Positions 41,269 to 49,499 of a stretch of 64,000 bases of DNA are shown here, in pieces. Positions within the stretch are counted from its first letter, which is position 1. Each line of letters starts with the position of its first letter. A program made the position numbers and the translations under genes. The DNA is from Butyricimonas muris (GTDB taxonomy: Bacteria; Bacteroidota; Bacteroidia; Bacteroidales; Marinifilaceae). The notes beneath the pieces are model-generated. The model was not told where the DNA came from. It made no database searches and worked only from the letters and a program-made list of their open reading frames with translations. Location: positions 186,001 to 250,000 of the forward strand of contig NZ_JBKEIT010000005.1 of NCBI RefSeq assembly GCF_046365375.1, written 5' to 3'.

Positions 41269-42270
41269 ATGAATGTAAGAATAGGAGATATCGTTCGGTT
41301 TATATCCGAAAAACTAGAAGGAAAAGTAACGGGCATCATAGATAACAACACGGTAAACGTGTTCTGTGACGAATATGGTTTCGAGATACCCGCCTCGACC
41401 AATGACCTTGTCGTGATACACACGGATTCTGCCCCGGTAAACAAAATCAACGCATCACCCGCGGCAAAACAAAAAAACGTGGTGATGCAATCAGCCGATA
41501 CCGTCTACCTTGCATTCGTACCCGAGAACTTCAATGATCTCACGGGTAGCCGTTTCGACATTTATCTCGTGAACGATACCACGCAGACAAGCTTGTATTC
41601 CATTTCGTTCCATGACGGGGAAAAATACACCGGTATCACGGCAGGCAACAGCAACCCCGACACCACTTACCTGATCGGTAATTATTCATTGAAAGAACTG
41701 GACAACATCAAAGGAATTCATGTACAAGCCGTCTTTTATCAAAAGGGTGTTCACCAGTTGAGAAACGCCATAGACGCACAAATCAAGATCGTGCCCACCA
41801 ACCTCTGCAAAACTGGGGCATACAAGCATACCCGCTGGTTCAACACGATCACCTTGCTCCGCCCGCTTGACAAAGAAAGCATTGTTAAAGAAGAAGGTCT
41901 GGAAGTTATCCCGGAGCAATTCTTGGAGAAAGCCGCTCCGAAACCGGAAGACAAACAACACGAACGTCCCCATAAACAAATGGTTGGCAACATACTTGAA
42001 GTAGACCTCCACATTAGCCAGTTACTGGAAACCACTGTCGGAATGGATAATAAAGATATGTTGGAATACCAAATGGACGTTTTTCACAAAACACTGGAAG
42101 AGTATAAACTGCGGCGGGGTATGAAAATCGTGTTCATACACGGAAAAGGCGACGGCGTGTTAAGACAACGCATTCACTGGGAACTGCAAACCAAATACAA
42201 ACGGTTCAACCATCAGGATGCCTCTTTCAAACAATACGGTTACGGGGCTACAATGGTCACGATCAAGTAA
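41269..42270 (+). CDS. DUF2027 and Smr-domain protein
   Basis: This 333-residue cytoplasmic protein has an N-terminal small beta-barrel-like region (IGDIVRFISEKLEGKVTGI), a DUF2027-type middle (~70-210) and a C-terminal Smr domain (EVDLHISQLLE and MKIVFIHGKGDGVLRQRI). The HGKGDG loop is the usual Smr active-site region. Proteins of this plan are typical of Bacteroidetes; the substrate is not established, although Smr domains elsewhere cut mRNA or DNA branches. Confidence 0.85.
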   Translation: MNVRIGDIVRFISEKLEGKVTGIIDNNTVNVFCDEYGFEIPASTNDLVVIHTDSAPVNKINASPAAKQKNVVMQSADTVYLAFVPENFNDLTGSRFDIYLVNDTTQTSLYSISFHDGEKYTGITAGNSNPDTTYLIGNYSLKELDNIKGIHVQAVFYQKGVHQLRNAIDAQIKIVPTNLCKTGAYKHTRWFNTITLLRPLDKESIVKEEGLEVIPEQFLEKAAPKPEDKQHERPHKQMVGNILEVDLHISQLLETTVGMDNKDMLEYQMDVFHKTLEEYKLRRGMKIVFIHGKGDGVLRQRIHWELQTKYKRFNHQDASFKQYGYGATMVTIK

Positions 42271-42334
42271 ATTATATATTAAAGGAATATCAAAACAATC
42301 CCGTATTTCATAAGAAATCAATTGGGGATTAAAA

Positions 42335-42370
42335 AAAAGCTGTTCGAATATTATTTCAAACAGCTTTTCT
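42335..42370. terminator. Bidirectional terminator
   Basis: The stem AAAAAGCTGTTCGAA pairs with TTCAAACAGCTTTT (one G-U), around a short AT loop. It lies between the convergent DUF2027-Smr gene and trxB. Confidence 0.85.
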
Positions 42371-42409
42371 ATTTTATTAGAAGACGATTCTATTCAATGG
42401 TTAGAATAT

Positions 42410-43369
42410 TCACGCATTCAATTCGCCCAAATAACGTTCCACGTCAATAGCGGCACGGCAACCGGTTCCGGCAGCAGCGATACCTTGACGATACGTCGGG
42501 TCCATCACGTCACCGGCAGCAAATACCCCGGGAACATTTGTCTTGCAAGACTTACCCTCGGTGATGATATACCCTTGTTCATCCAACTCGATGAATTTCT
42601 TGAATACATCCGTGTTCGGGGTATGACCGATAGCCAAGAAGAATCCGTCGATTTTGATTTCTTTGGTTGCCTCTTCCGGGGTACCTTTTTTGTACACAAG
42701 ACGAGCTCCCTCTACCCCCATATCAGAACCGAGTAACTCCAACGTGTTGTGCTCGAACAATACTTCGATGTTCTTCGTGTTAAACACACGTGCCTGCATA
42801 GCTTTTGAAGCTCTCAAGTAATTCTTACGAACGATCAAATATACCTTACGACACAATCCGGCCAAATAAGTAGCCTCCTCGCAAGCAGTGTCACCACCAC
42901 CTACCACGGCAACATCTTTCCCACGATAGAAGAACCCGTCACAAGTAGCACAAGCGCTCACCCCGGCTCCCCGGAACGCTTCTTCCGACGGCAATCCCAA
43001 ATATTTAGCGGTAGCACCCGTGGCGATAATCACGGCATCAGCCTCGATTACTTTCTCCCCGTCAACCGTCACTTTATGAGGATGCCCGGAAAAATCCACA
43101 TCACTCACGATACCGAAACGGATATCCGTACCGAAACGCTCGGCTTGTTTTCTCATATCCTCCATCATCACCGGTCCGGTAACACCTTCCGGGTACCCCG
43201 GGAAGTTTTCTACTTCGGTCGTGGTCGTCAACTGTCCACCCATTTGTATTCCCGTGTAAAGCACCGGGTTCAAATTAGCTCTTGAAGCATATATCGCGGC
43301 AGTGTATCCGGCAGGTCCTGAACCTATAATCAAACACTTAACTCTTTCTATTGCATTTTCTGTAGACAT
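42410..43369 (-). CDS. trxB: Thioredoxin-disulfide reductase
   Basis: This 319-residue FAD/NADPH enzyme has GSGPAGYTAAIYASRA at the N terminus (FAD), GGGDTACEEATYLA (NADPH) and the redox pair CATC near 139 in SACATCDGFFYRG. The C-terminal FAD segment is GVFAAGDVMDPTYRQ. It supplies reduced thioredoxin; no trxA is adjacent. Confidence 0.96.
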   Translation of the reverse strand: MSTENAIERVKCLIIGSGPAGYTAAIYASRANLNPVLYTGIQMGGQLTTTTEVENFPGYPEGVTGPVMMEDMRKQAERFGTDIRFGIVSDVDFSGHPHKVTVDGEKVIEADAVIIATGATAKYLGLPSEEAFRGAGVSACATCDGFFYRGKDVAVVGGGDTACEEATYLAGLCRKVYLIVRKNYLRASKAMQARVFNTKNIEVLFEHNTLELLGSDMGVEGARLVYKKGTPEEATKEIKIDGFFLAIGHTPNTDVFKKFIELDEQGYIITEGKSCKTNVPGVFAAGDVMDPTYRQGIAAAGTGCRAAIDVERYLGELNA

Positions 43370-43420
43370 AAATTATTCCTTTTATTAATTTACAATGTAT
43401 CTATTCCACGTAACGATTCG

Positions 43421-43451
43421 CAAAGTTACCAAAAAAAAATTGTACCTCCAA
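43421..43451 (-). promoter_or_regulatory. Promoter of trxB
   Basis: TTG (43451-43449), 20 bases, then TAACTTTG (43428-43421) on the minus strand. Confidence 0.7.
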
Positions 43452-43562
43452 TCTTTTCCACCCCACTCTCTTTTTTCTCCCCGCAATTCTCTGAAAGCCT
43501 ACACCATAAGCGATATTTACATTTTTTTTCGCATCAACGTGCATCATTACAAAAATTCTTAC

Positions 43563-43570
43563 TATATTTG
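43563..43570 (+). promoter_or_regulatory. -7 box of tRNA-Pro
   Basis: TATATTTG ends ten bases before the mature tRNA. The -33 is not clear. Confidence 0.6.
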
Positions 43571-43580
43571 CATCCGAATT

Positions 43581-43654
43581 CGGGATGTAGCTCAGCCCGG
43601 TAGAGTCCACGTCTGGGGGGCGTGTTGTCGCAGGTTCAAATCCTGTCATCCCGA
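43581..43654 (+). tRNA. tRNA-Pro (anticodon GGG)
   Basis: The 74-base cloverleaf has acceptor CGGGATG/CATCCCG with A discriminator, a D arm GCTCAGCCCGGTAGAGT, an anticodon stem CACGT/GCGTG with loop CTGGGGG, and a T arm CGCAGGTTCAAATCCTGTC-like. The anticodon at loop positions 34-36 is GGG. CCA is not encoded. It is the left border of a small islet, as is typical for integration next to tRNA genes. Confidence 0.92.
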
Positions 43655-43658
43655 CAGA

Positions 43659-43699
43659 AAGCGGTTTAGTAAATTGAAAAACAATTTATTAAACCGCTT
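43659..43699. terminator. Long palindrome after tRNA-Pro
   Basis: AAGCGGTTTAGTAAATTG pairs with CAATTTATTAAACCGCTT around AAAAA. It may be the tRNA terminator, but no T run follows, and it could also be a recombination relic. Confidence 0.6.
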
Positions 43700-44130
43700 C
43701 CCCATTTTACAGCCGGGACAAGAACGGGACAAGATAATATTACATATATTTCTTTGCATACTTACAACTGATGCGAGAGAGCAAAAAAAAATGACAAATA
43801 ACGAAAAAACACGAATTGACGAGATCGTTTCCTCCCCCCCCCACAACTTTACACGGGGTCAGGCCTGAAGAGTTGGGATTTCCGCCACTGTAGACGCGGA
43901 TTCGACTTTCGTTATTGGCATAACTAAAAGTTTTAAGAATTAAAAAAAAGAGAGGCAGTCGCTACCAGCAACATCAACCAAAATTGATAAGTCTCGCGGT
44001 TTGCACCCGTACGCTGCCTCTATATTATAAGAATACTTCTTTGCATGAATACTTTGATTTAATGTTGTTGGTAGTGCATAGATAAGAAAAGAACCGGAAC
44101 CTATTGCAATTTGTCTCTAAATTTACTCCA
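43700..44130. other. Gene-free structured stretch downstream of tRNA-Pro
   Basis: It holds a nine-C tract at 43834-43842 inside a short ATG-started frame (43790-43867, 25 codons), a riboswitch-like CCGCCACTGT...GCGG segment near 43880-43899, a minus-strand hairpin (43951-44021) with a T8 tail, and an inverted repeat, CTACCAGCAACAT versus ATGTTGTTGGTAG (43971 and 44062). No gene of normal length is present. Confidence 0.4.
43942..44021 (-). ncRNA. Candidate minus-strand small RNA ending in a terminator
   Basis: On the minus strand AGAGGCAG (44021-44014) pairs with CTGCCTCT (43958-43951), enclosing about 55 bases that contain a further hairpin, ATCAA/TTGAT. A T8 run follows. It could be the terminator of a longer transcript or a compact RNA. 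I have no family match. Confidence 0.35.
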
Positions 44131-44135
44131 TTTTT

Positions 44136-44167
44136 TACACAAAAATCCCGCCATTCTCATGGCGGGT
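44136..44167 (-). terminator. Terminator of the DUF5053 gene
   Basis: The stem CCCGCCA/TGGCGGG is followed on the minus strand by ATTTTTGTGT. Confidence 0.85.
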
Positions 44168-44190
44168 TTCCCTCTAAAGTTGTAAAAGTT

Positions 44191-44628
44191 TCAGAGATGC
44201 TCTATGACCAGAGCCGTACGTTTAATATTATTACTCAAATCGAGTAACGCATTCAATAATATCTTTTTTTCATCTGCAGTAAACTGCACTTCTTTATTCC
44301 TAATCTTCAGACCATTTATACGCTGACTTAACCACGAGCGACTTTTACCAAAATAATGTCGGGCAACATAAGACCATGAAATAGATTCATATATCCCATC
44401 CAAATAGGCACGTAACGTGTCGTCATACACTTTCTCTGCCTGCTCACAGGCTTTAGCAGCACCATCAATAAATGCTTTGGCGAGAACCTTACGATCTTCT
44501 GTTGACTTCGAAGCAACAAATGCCTCCATCTCTTCACGAAACTCACGTTCCTCTTCCCCGGAAGAAAGAACCATAAACTTCGCTTTCATCTGCTCCAATT
44601 CATTGTTCAATTTTTCGTAATTTGCCAT
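44191..44628 (-). CDS. DUF5053-like small protein
   Basis: This 145-residue protein has a charged helical N-terminal half (residues 1-85) and a possible helix-turn-helix in ISWSYVARHYFGKSRSWLSQRINGL (~86-110). It looks like the DUF5053 proteins of Bacteroidales, which I remember only as unknowns in accessory regions. It is the second gene of a two-gene minus-strand unit with the 56-residue ORF upstream. A DNA-binding role is plausible, perhaps at the dyad operator of its own promoter. Confidence 0.65.
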   Translation of the reverse strand: MANYEKLNNELEQMKAKFMVLSSGEEEREFREEMEAFVASKSTEDRKVLAKAFIDGAAKACEQAEKVYDDTLRAYLDGIYESISWSYVARHYFGKSRSWLSQRINGLKIRNKEVQFTADEKKILLNALLDLSNNIKRTALVIEHL

Positions 44629-44661
44629 ATCTTAAACATTTTAAATTGTAAAGTTTCTTTG

Positions 44662-44682
44662 GGACACCCCAAAAGGGTGTCC
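44662..44682. promoter_or_regulatory. Hairpin between the two islet genes
   Basis: GGACACCC/GGGTGTCC with a five-base loop, no T run. It lies between the 56-residue ORF and the DUF5053 gene and may protect or separate parts of the mRNA. Confidence 0.55.
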
Positions 44683-44687
44683 TGTTT

Positions 44688-44858
44688 TTAACCTTTCAAC
44701 CGAAGTAAAACAATCAAACGATCTAAATGAAAGTCAATCGCTCTCTCCAGTTCTCCTTCTGACATATCTTTCAACAAGATATCCCAGTAAAGAGCATAGA
44801 ACTTGAGATTTCTCATCTCATGTTCCATTCGAGCCTTTAGCTCTTGGTCTGAAAACAT
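44688..44858 (-). CDS. Small protein of 56 residues
   Basis: The frame starts at ATG (MFSDQELKARMEHEMRNLKF) and ends LDRLIVLLRLKG. It is amphipathic and helix-rich, with alternating acidic and basic residues, and fits a small helical bundle. It lies just downstream of a complete promoter with an operator and upstream of the DUF5053 gene with matching orientation, which supports it as a real gene. No family recognised. Confidence 0.6.
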   Translation of the reverse strand: MFSDQELKARMEHEMRNLKFYALYWDILLKDMSEGELERAIDFHLDRLIVLLRLKG

Positions 44859-44878
44859 TCAAAGAAACTTTTACACTA

Positions 44879-44909
44879 CAAATGTAGATAAACATTTGTT
44901 TATCACAAA
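44879..44909 (-). promoter_or_regulatory. Promoter with embedded operator, islet genes
   Basis: Minus strand: TTTG (44909-44906), 19 bases, TACATTTG (44886-44879). The spacer is filled by the palindrome GATAAACA-AA-TGTTTATC (44887-44904), a good repressor site between the two promoter boxes. Confidence 0.75.
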
Positions 44910-44995
44910 ACATTTGTCGAATTATTTTTATGAATTTGCTATTTTTTCTATCATAGCCAATAATACCGCACACCTCGAAAGCGTAAGATTATCAA

Positions 44996-45511
44996 TCAAT
45001 TCATTTCACTCCGCGCACTTTTAATAGCCCTTTTCAACGAAGACCGGACGACGAGTCCGTGAAAAGGACGAATCACAAAGAAATAGACTTTCCCCAACCG
45101 GTTATTATACTTCACGAGAGTATTCACGTAAACACTCTTGCTGTCACCTACCCGAACCGAGATATACGCGTCCAGATGCTTATCTTTCATCAACATCACG
45201 GTTTCCCGTTCATCCTTTGCCAACATTTCAATAAAATGATACTTTCCGCCATTACGTATACAATGTTTGAACTCTTCAAGACTATCTCCTTCCGCCCCTT
45301 TCAACCCGACAAATCTCACGAGGAAATTACGTAACTTGAAAAGAACATTCACCCACCCCGGCATATCCGTCCAAAAATGAACCATCAAATCATCGGGTGC
45401 AATTGAAATGTTTTCACTCGATATCACACGGAACGAGTCTTTATAATCCGCCGGAAAATATTTCACGGTAAGACTATCGGCTGGGATTTCACTCTTTTTT
45501 ACTTTCATCAT
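44996..45511 (-). CDS. DUF2867-like protein
   Basis: This 171-residue protein has the DUF2867 look: DYKDSFRVISSENISIAPDDLMVHFWTDMPGW at the N terminus, a middle helix and DAYISVRV...VYVNTLVKYNNRLGKVYFFVIRPFHGLVVRSSL at the end. The family is widespread and uncharacterised. It has no close operon partner here. Confidence 0.75.
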   Translation of the reverse strand: MMKVKKSEIPADSLTVKYFPADYKDSFRVISSENISIAPDDLMVHFWTDMPGWVNVLFKLRNFLVRFVGLKGAEGDSLEEFKHCIRNGGKYHFIEMLAKDERETVMLMKDKHLDAYISVRVGDSKSVYVNTLVKYNNRLGKVYFFVIRPFHGLVVRSSLKRAIKSARSEMN

Positions 45512-45642
45512 GTCATAATCATTTTACGAAAATACACATTCCCTCTCACAAAAATCACTCCTTATGAATAAATTCACGACTAAAAAATTGATTTTGTACC
45601 ATTTTTCTCAAACCTTTACACTATTCAACTAAAAATGGTACC

Positions 45643-45708
45643 ATGAAAAAGATCATATTCCTGATTGTTGTTCTATTCAACATCGAAAAGCTAGAGAAAA
45701 ACAGCTGA
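45643..45708 (+). pseudogene. Short orphan signal-peptide ORF (remnant)
   Basis: The 21-codon frame MKKIIFLIVVLFNIEKLEKN starts like a secreted-protein signal sequence and stops inside the terminator of the convergent AraC gene. It is probably the beginning of a gene whose rest was deleted. Confidence 0.3.
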
Positions 45709-45729
45709 CATTGACAGATATCAGCTGTT
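45697..45729 (-). terminator. Terminator after the AraC/GyrI-like gene
   Basis: The stem AACAGCTGA/TCAGCTGTT is followed on the minus strand by TTTTCTC. Confidence 0.8.
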
Positions 45730-45749
45730 CTAAATTCATCAACACACCC

Positions 45750-46607
45750 TTATTCCACCGGGATATAAACCTCTGTCACCAAATCCTCCGGTTTCACGTG
45801 ATCCGGATGATTCAAATACTTCTCGAAACCGGGAGTATTCCCCAGTTTGTATCCCCTTTCGGGTATCCATTTCAGATAGATAGTGTCATAAACAGCATGA
45901 AGATTCGAGTACGGTCCCCGGTAACGGAATATGGCATACTTTCCACCGGCGACCTCTTTCACCCCGACTTCTCCTTTCGGTTTCCCGACACGAGGCAACG
46001 CCAAGCATACATCCGTACGTAACTTATCCGGTTCCGTCACTTTCGGATCATCGTGATATATACAAAGATGCCCGACTTCCGGTGCGAAAAGATTCTCCTC
46101 CCGCACGTGATTCCACAAACGTTGCCACGCGGCGCTATAATCCAGATTAACATACGCTCCCGCCAGTCGCACGTAAATCACTTGCTGGGGTGCCAGTACT
46201 TTTTCCTCTATTTCCAACGGTAAATCCGGTCTTAATTCAATAGGTTTCATAATCGTGTAATTTTTATTTTTACGGTATTGATTCGGTGAAATACCATAAA
46301 ACAGTCTGAAACTCTTTGATAACGACGAGGGAACGTCATACCCCACCCGGAAAGCAATATCCTGTACGGGTAATTCGGAATAGCGCAATAATCGAGCTGC
46401 AGTCTCGACACGCATCCTCGTGATGAAAGCCCCGATCGGTTCACCCAAAAAAGCCCGCACGATCCGGTGGAAATGCCAAGGTGAAAAACCGGACATCTCA
46501 GACAAGATTCCCAAGTCGATATTCTCACCCAAATGATTGTTGATATACTCCACGATCACGTTGATCCGTTTCACGTATTCCTCCTTTGTCGATAACTTTT
46601 GTTCCAT
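45750..46607 (-). CDS. AraC-family regulator with GyrI-like effector domain
   Basis: This 285-residue protein has an N-terminal AraC double helix-turn-helix (residues ~10-110: IDLGILSEMSGFSPWHFHRIVRAFLGE and VQDIAFRVGYDVPSSLSKSFRLFYGISPNQYR). A C-terminal GyrI-like small-molecule-binding domain follows (~120-285: PQQVIYVRLAGAYVNL, ...AGGKYAIFRYRGPYSNLHAVYDTIYLKWIPERGY). This order is that of Rob/SoxS-like multidrug-responsive regulators, so ligand-dependent control of efflux or detoxification genes is possible. Targets are not evident in the window. Confidence 0.9.
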   Translation of the reverse strand: MEQKLSTKEEYVKRINVIVEYINNHLGENIDLGILSEMSGFSPWHFHRIVRAFLGEPIGAFITRMRVETAARLLRYSELPVQDIAFRVGYDVPSSLSKSFRLFYGISPNQYRKNKNYTIMKPIELRPDLPLEIEEKVLAPQQVIYVRLAGAYVNLDYSAAWQRLWNHVREENLFAPEVGHLCIYHDDPKVTEPDKLRTDVCLALPRVGKPKGEVGVKEVAGGKYAIFRYRGPYSNLHAVYDTIYLKWIPERGYKLGNTPGFEKYLNHPDHVKPEDLVTEVYIPVE

Positions 46608-46776
46608 AGTTTTTTGTATTTCAACGCAAAAATAACCACCAAAAACAAGACGGACTTTTCCCGGATTGCTAAATTACAAACGATAGCCGGATTCTTTAGA
46701 AATAAATAGGAAAACCCTCACCATTCATACTACAAGCTAAAAGGAACTTTCACTCATACAAGAAGTTGGTTGGGTG

Positions 46777-46831
46777 ATACTTCTATCATACACCCATCAC
46801 ACTTCCATGAAACTCCTATCAGCATAGTAAA
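46777..46831. repeat. Degenerate array with 11-base period
   Basis: The units ATACTTCTATC, ATACACCCATC, ACACTTCCATG, AAACTCCTATC and AGCATAGTAAA, in strict 11-base phase, sit in a 345-base gene-free spacer. They are followed by GATTATAAACAGA, near-identical to a string within the 38801 array. No gene or other feature is seen in the rest of the spacer apart from the terminator at 46894. Confidence 0.6.
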
Positions 46832-46893
46832 GCATTGATTATAAACAGATTTTCCAAAAATTCTATTCTCAATCAAATGTATTTTATACCTTT

Positions 46894-46930
46894 TATAAAT
46901 AAAAGGCACCCGTGGGAAATGATGCCTTTT
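46894..46930 (-). terminator. Terminator of the PNPOx-like gene
   Basis: The stem AAAAGGCA/TGCCTTTT, with an inner CCC/GGG pairing, is followed on the minus strand by TTTATTTATAAAA. Confidence 0.7.
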
Positions 46931-46953
46931 ACCTCCTAAACAGTCCAGCTTAT

Positions 46954-47361
46954 CTACAGTTCAGCGTGTTCGAACTTAAAATCAAGCCAATAAGTAGCCC
47001 GCTTTGCCGTAAACTTCAACACGCAATAAGTGGGGTCATCCTTTCCGCCGGGGAAATGCTGGATAAACCAATCCTGCCATAACGCGTCTTTCTCCGCCTT
47101 GTCGGTAACAACCTCGATATCTCCGGTCAGCACGACACTATTGATTTCCTTCTGGAAACACACTCCCGCTTTCGGGTTCACCTCAAAATGTTTTGTTTTC
47201 TCGGAATAGGTTCCCGTCGAGAACCAGATCGTGGTAATTCCCTCGTTTTTCACCTTGGACATGGGTACCGGACGGGGATAACCATTCTCGTCCACGGATG
47301 CCAGCACCACGCTATCACACTGTTCCAACAATAATTCCGCCTTACGTTTAAATTCTTCCAT
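46954..47361 (-). CDS. Pyridoxamine 5'-phosphate oxidase-like flavin-binding protein
   Basis: This 135-residue split-barrel FMN-binding protein has VVLASVDENGYPRPVPMSKV, ITTIWFSTGTYSEKTKHFEVNP and VVLTGDIEVV. At this size it belongs to the general-stress/PNPOx-like group rather than true PdxH. The substrate is unknown. The ATG at 47361 is chosen over TTG two codons upstream. Confidence 0.85.
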   Translation of the reverse strand: MEEFKRKAELLLEQCDSVVLASVDENGYPRPVPMSKVKNEGITTIWFSTGTYSEKTKHFEVNPKAGVCFQKEINSVVLTGDIEVVTDKAEKDALWQDWFIQHFPGGKDDPTYCVLKFTAKRATYWLDFKFEHAEL

Positions 47362-47435
47362 TTTCAATACATTTAAAAATTATACTTGCAAATATAAGAG
47401 AGGGAACACTCTAATCTCTTGTAAAAAATCGACTT

Positions 47436-48245
47436 TTACCCGTCTAAATATGTAATCGGAATACCTTTCGGCAAAGAGGCAAACACGGAAGGCGGACTTC
47501 CGGACAATCGCTTGAATTCTTTTACCAGATGCGACTGATCATAATAACCACAATCTATCGCCACGGAGAAAAGATTGTCACGAGTTACTTGACGCAACAC
47601 ATCCATGGTGCGGCGAAATCTCACGATACGGGTATATTCTTTCGGGGTATACCCGGTCGCGTGCTTAAAACGACGTTCAAAATGCCGTTGACACAAACAA
47701 ACTTGCTCCATGAGTTCCCGCACGGGAATTTTTCCATCCGCTTGATGCATCAACCCGACCGCCCGCGCCACCTGCTTATCCACCTCCCCGGAATAACGTA
47801 AACAAAACAACAAATATCTCTCGATTATCAGCAAACGTTCCTTCAAGGTGTTCTTCTCCCTCAAAATTGCAGCAAAACCAGCGTTAAACAAAACATCCAA
47901 ATCCGGTAGAAACACCCGCTGATCGGTAAACTCACTCATGGGAATCTTCGTGAAAACGGTCAACCCACAGGGAGTAAACCTCACCCCGATCAAGTGTATC
48001 ATCTCGGAACAAACCTGCAATTCGGAATACGCCCGCATGGGACCGACAAAATAAGCCTGCATACCTCCTATCTTCATCCCGTTTTGATCTGCCAAGTTAG
48101 CCGACTCATCCAGATTAAATATAAAATCAGTACACCCGTCCGGCAAAATTTTAATGCGCTCCTCCGGCTCTAACGTACCCTCCATCACCCAATACTTATC
48201 TATATAGGGTGCCAATATTTCATGAGGCTGATATTCTTTATACAT
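47436..48245 (-). CDS. AraC-family regulator
   Basis: This 269-residue protein has an N-terminal sensor of the DUF6597 type (residues ~1-150; YQPHEILAPYIDKYWVMEG, ILPDGCTDFIFNLDE). The AraC helix-turn-helix pair is at ~165-265 (VRELMEQVCLCQRHFERRFKHATGYTPKEYTRIVRFRR and LFSVAIDCGYYDQSHLVKEFKRLSG). It lies 75 bases downstream of the flavin protein gene's start, on the same strand, and could regulate it. Effector unknown. Confidence 0.88.
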   Translation of the reverse strand: MYKEYQPHEILAPYIDKYWVMEGTLEPEERIKILPDGCTDFIFNLDESANLADQNGMKIGGMQAYFVGPMRAYSELQVCSEMIHLIGVRFTPCGLTVFTKIPMSEFTDQRVFLPDLDVLFNAGFAAILREKNTLKERLLIIERYLLFCLRYSGEVDKQVARAVGLMHQADGKIPVRELMEQVCLCQRHFERRFKHATGYTPKEYTRIVRFRRTMDVLRQVTRDNLFSVAIDCGYYDQSHLVKEFKRLSGSPPSVFASLPKGIPITYLDG

Positions 48246-48487
48246 CGGTTGGTCTATATATCGGTTTCTCCAAAAACAAATCTACACAAAAAAATCCGGA
48301 CTATCCACATGATTCCACGCCAATACTGGGGAGAAATTCCACACGTGAGGCAATTAATTCCCCATATTCCACAATATCACGAATCGACACATTCGCTGTA
48401 TATCAGTCATTTAAATATAATAAAATACCATGGCATACCAGTTGTTTTATTTAAGACATAGAATAAAACATCAAAAACAAAAAAACT

Positions 48488-49366
48488 ATGAGAACGTTTA
48501 TCTTTTTAACGATTAGTCTGTTTTCTATCGCTTTTCTGGGCAGTTGCGTGGAAAGTTCACAAAAATATAAATCAGCGTTAGCGAAAATTGATTCACTACA
48601 AGCCATCAGCAACACTCAAGGCGATGAAATGGAGAAATTACTGACCGATCTAAATGACATTTCAGCCGGAATGCAATCTATCCGGGAAGCGGAACATATT
48701 CTTGCTGTTGAAGCACAAAGCGACAGCAAGAGTAACAAGAGCAAAGCACAAATCACCGCTTTAAAGAACGACGTGCAAGCCTTGGCGGACGCTATTGAAG
48801 GTTACAAGACTCAAATAGCCAAGTTGGAAAAATCCAACAAAAGCCAATCGGCACAATTCAAGAAATTGATCGCCGGACTGAACGAAGAATTGGCTATCCG
48901 CGACCAAAAACTCAACGAACTCAACCAAGTTCTCGCCGCAAGAGAGAAAGAACTGGGTATCAAAACGAAACAAATTGCAGAATTGAATCAAAACGTGGAG
49001 AACCTGCAACAAGAATCAACCTCACAAAAAGAAACGATCTCTCAACAGGATCAAACGATGAACACCGTTCACTACTTGTTAGGTTCCAGAAAAAACCTGA
49101 GAGATGCCAACGTGATCACACGGCAAGGAATCTTTTGCCCGCCAATCGTATCCACCCAAGCACAAAACGCTGCATTCGTGGACGGTGATATGCGCGAGTT
49201 GACCACGATAGCGTTGAACTCCAAGAAAGCAAAAATCCTTTCCGTTCACCCAAGCGATTCATACGCCGTGGAAGAGGGAAACGACGGTATGCAAACCTTG
49301 AAAATCAGCAACCCGAGTGCATTCTGGAAACAAACCAAATACTTGGTAGTGATGATTAACGAGTAA
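48488..49366 (+). CDS. Coiled-coil lipoprotein
   Basis: This 292-residue protein has a lipobox (FLGSC) and a long heptad coiled coil (~25-190). A C-terminal globular part of ~90 residues contains YLLGSRKNLRDANVITRQG and ends TKYLVVMINE. The C-terminal part looks conserved and could bind an envelope partner; no named family. The ~240-base spacer before it holds no other recognisable feature. Confidence 0.75.
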   Translation: MRTFIFLTISLFSIAFLGSCVESSQKYKSALAKIDSLQAISNTQGDEMEKLLTDLNDISAGMQSIREAEHILAVEAQSDSKSNKSKAQITALKNDVQALADAIEGYKTQIAKLEKSNKSQSAQFKKLIAGLNEELAIRDQKLNELNQVLAAREKELGIKTKQIAELNQNVENLQQESTSQKETISQQDQTMNTVHYLLGSRKNLRDANVITRQGIFCPPIVSTQAQNAAFVDGDMRELTTIALNSKKAKILSVHPSDSYAVEEGNDGMQTLKISNPSAFWKQTKYLVVMINE

Positions 49367-49410
49367 CTTCAAATTCACACACTCATATACACACAACACA
49401 CACAGGCAAG

Positions 49411-49442
49411 GTGCTCCGGATTCTCCGGGGCATCTTTTTTTT
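49411..49442 (+). terminator. Terminator after the coiled-coil lipoprotein
   Basis: GTGCTCCGG pairs with CCGGGGCAT (with G-U pairs), followed by a T8 run. Confidence 0.85.
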
Positions 49443-49499
49443 ATTTGCATCTTCTCGTATTTTTTCAGAACTTTGTACACGACACGAAAAGAAAAGACT

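Noticed and set aside
43861..43920. Possible cobalamin riboswitch
   Set aside because: Only the CCGCCACTGT-type core fits. The paired regions around it are not right and no gene follows on that strand. Kept as a finding, not as a feature call.
43951..44021. Possible second tRNA
   Set aside because: There is an 8-base closing stem of tRNA-like length, but no T arm (GGTTCAA) and no D arm; it fits a terminator or small RNA better.
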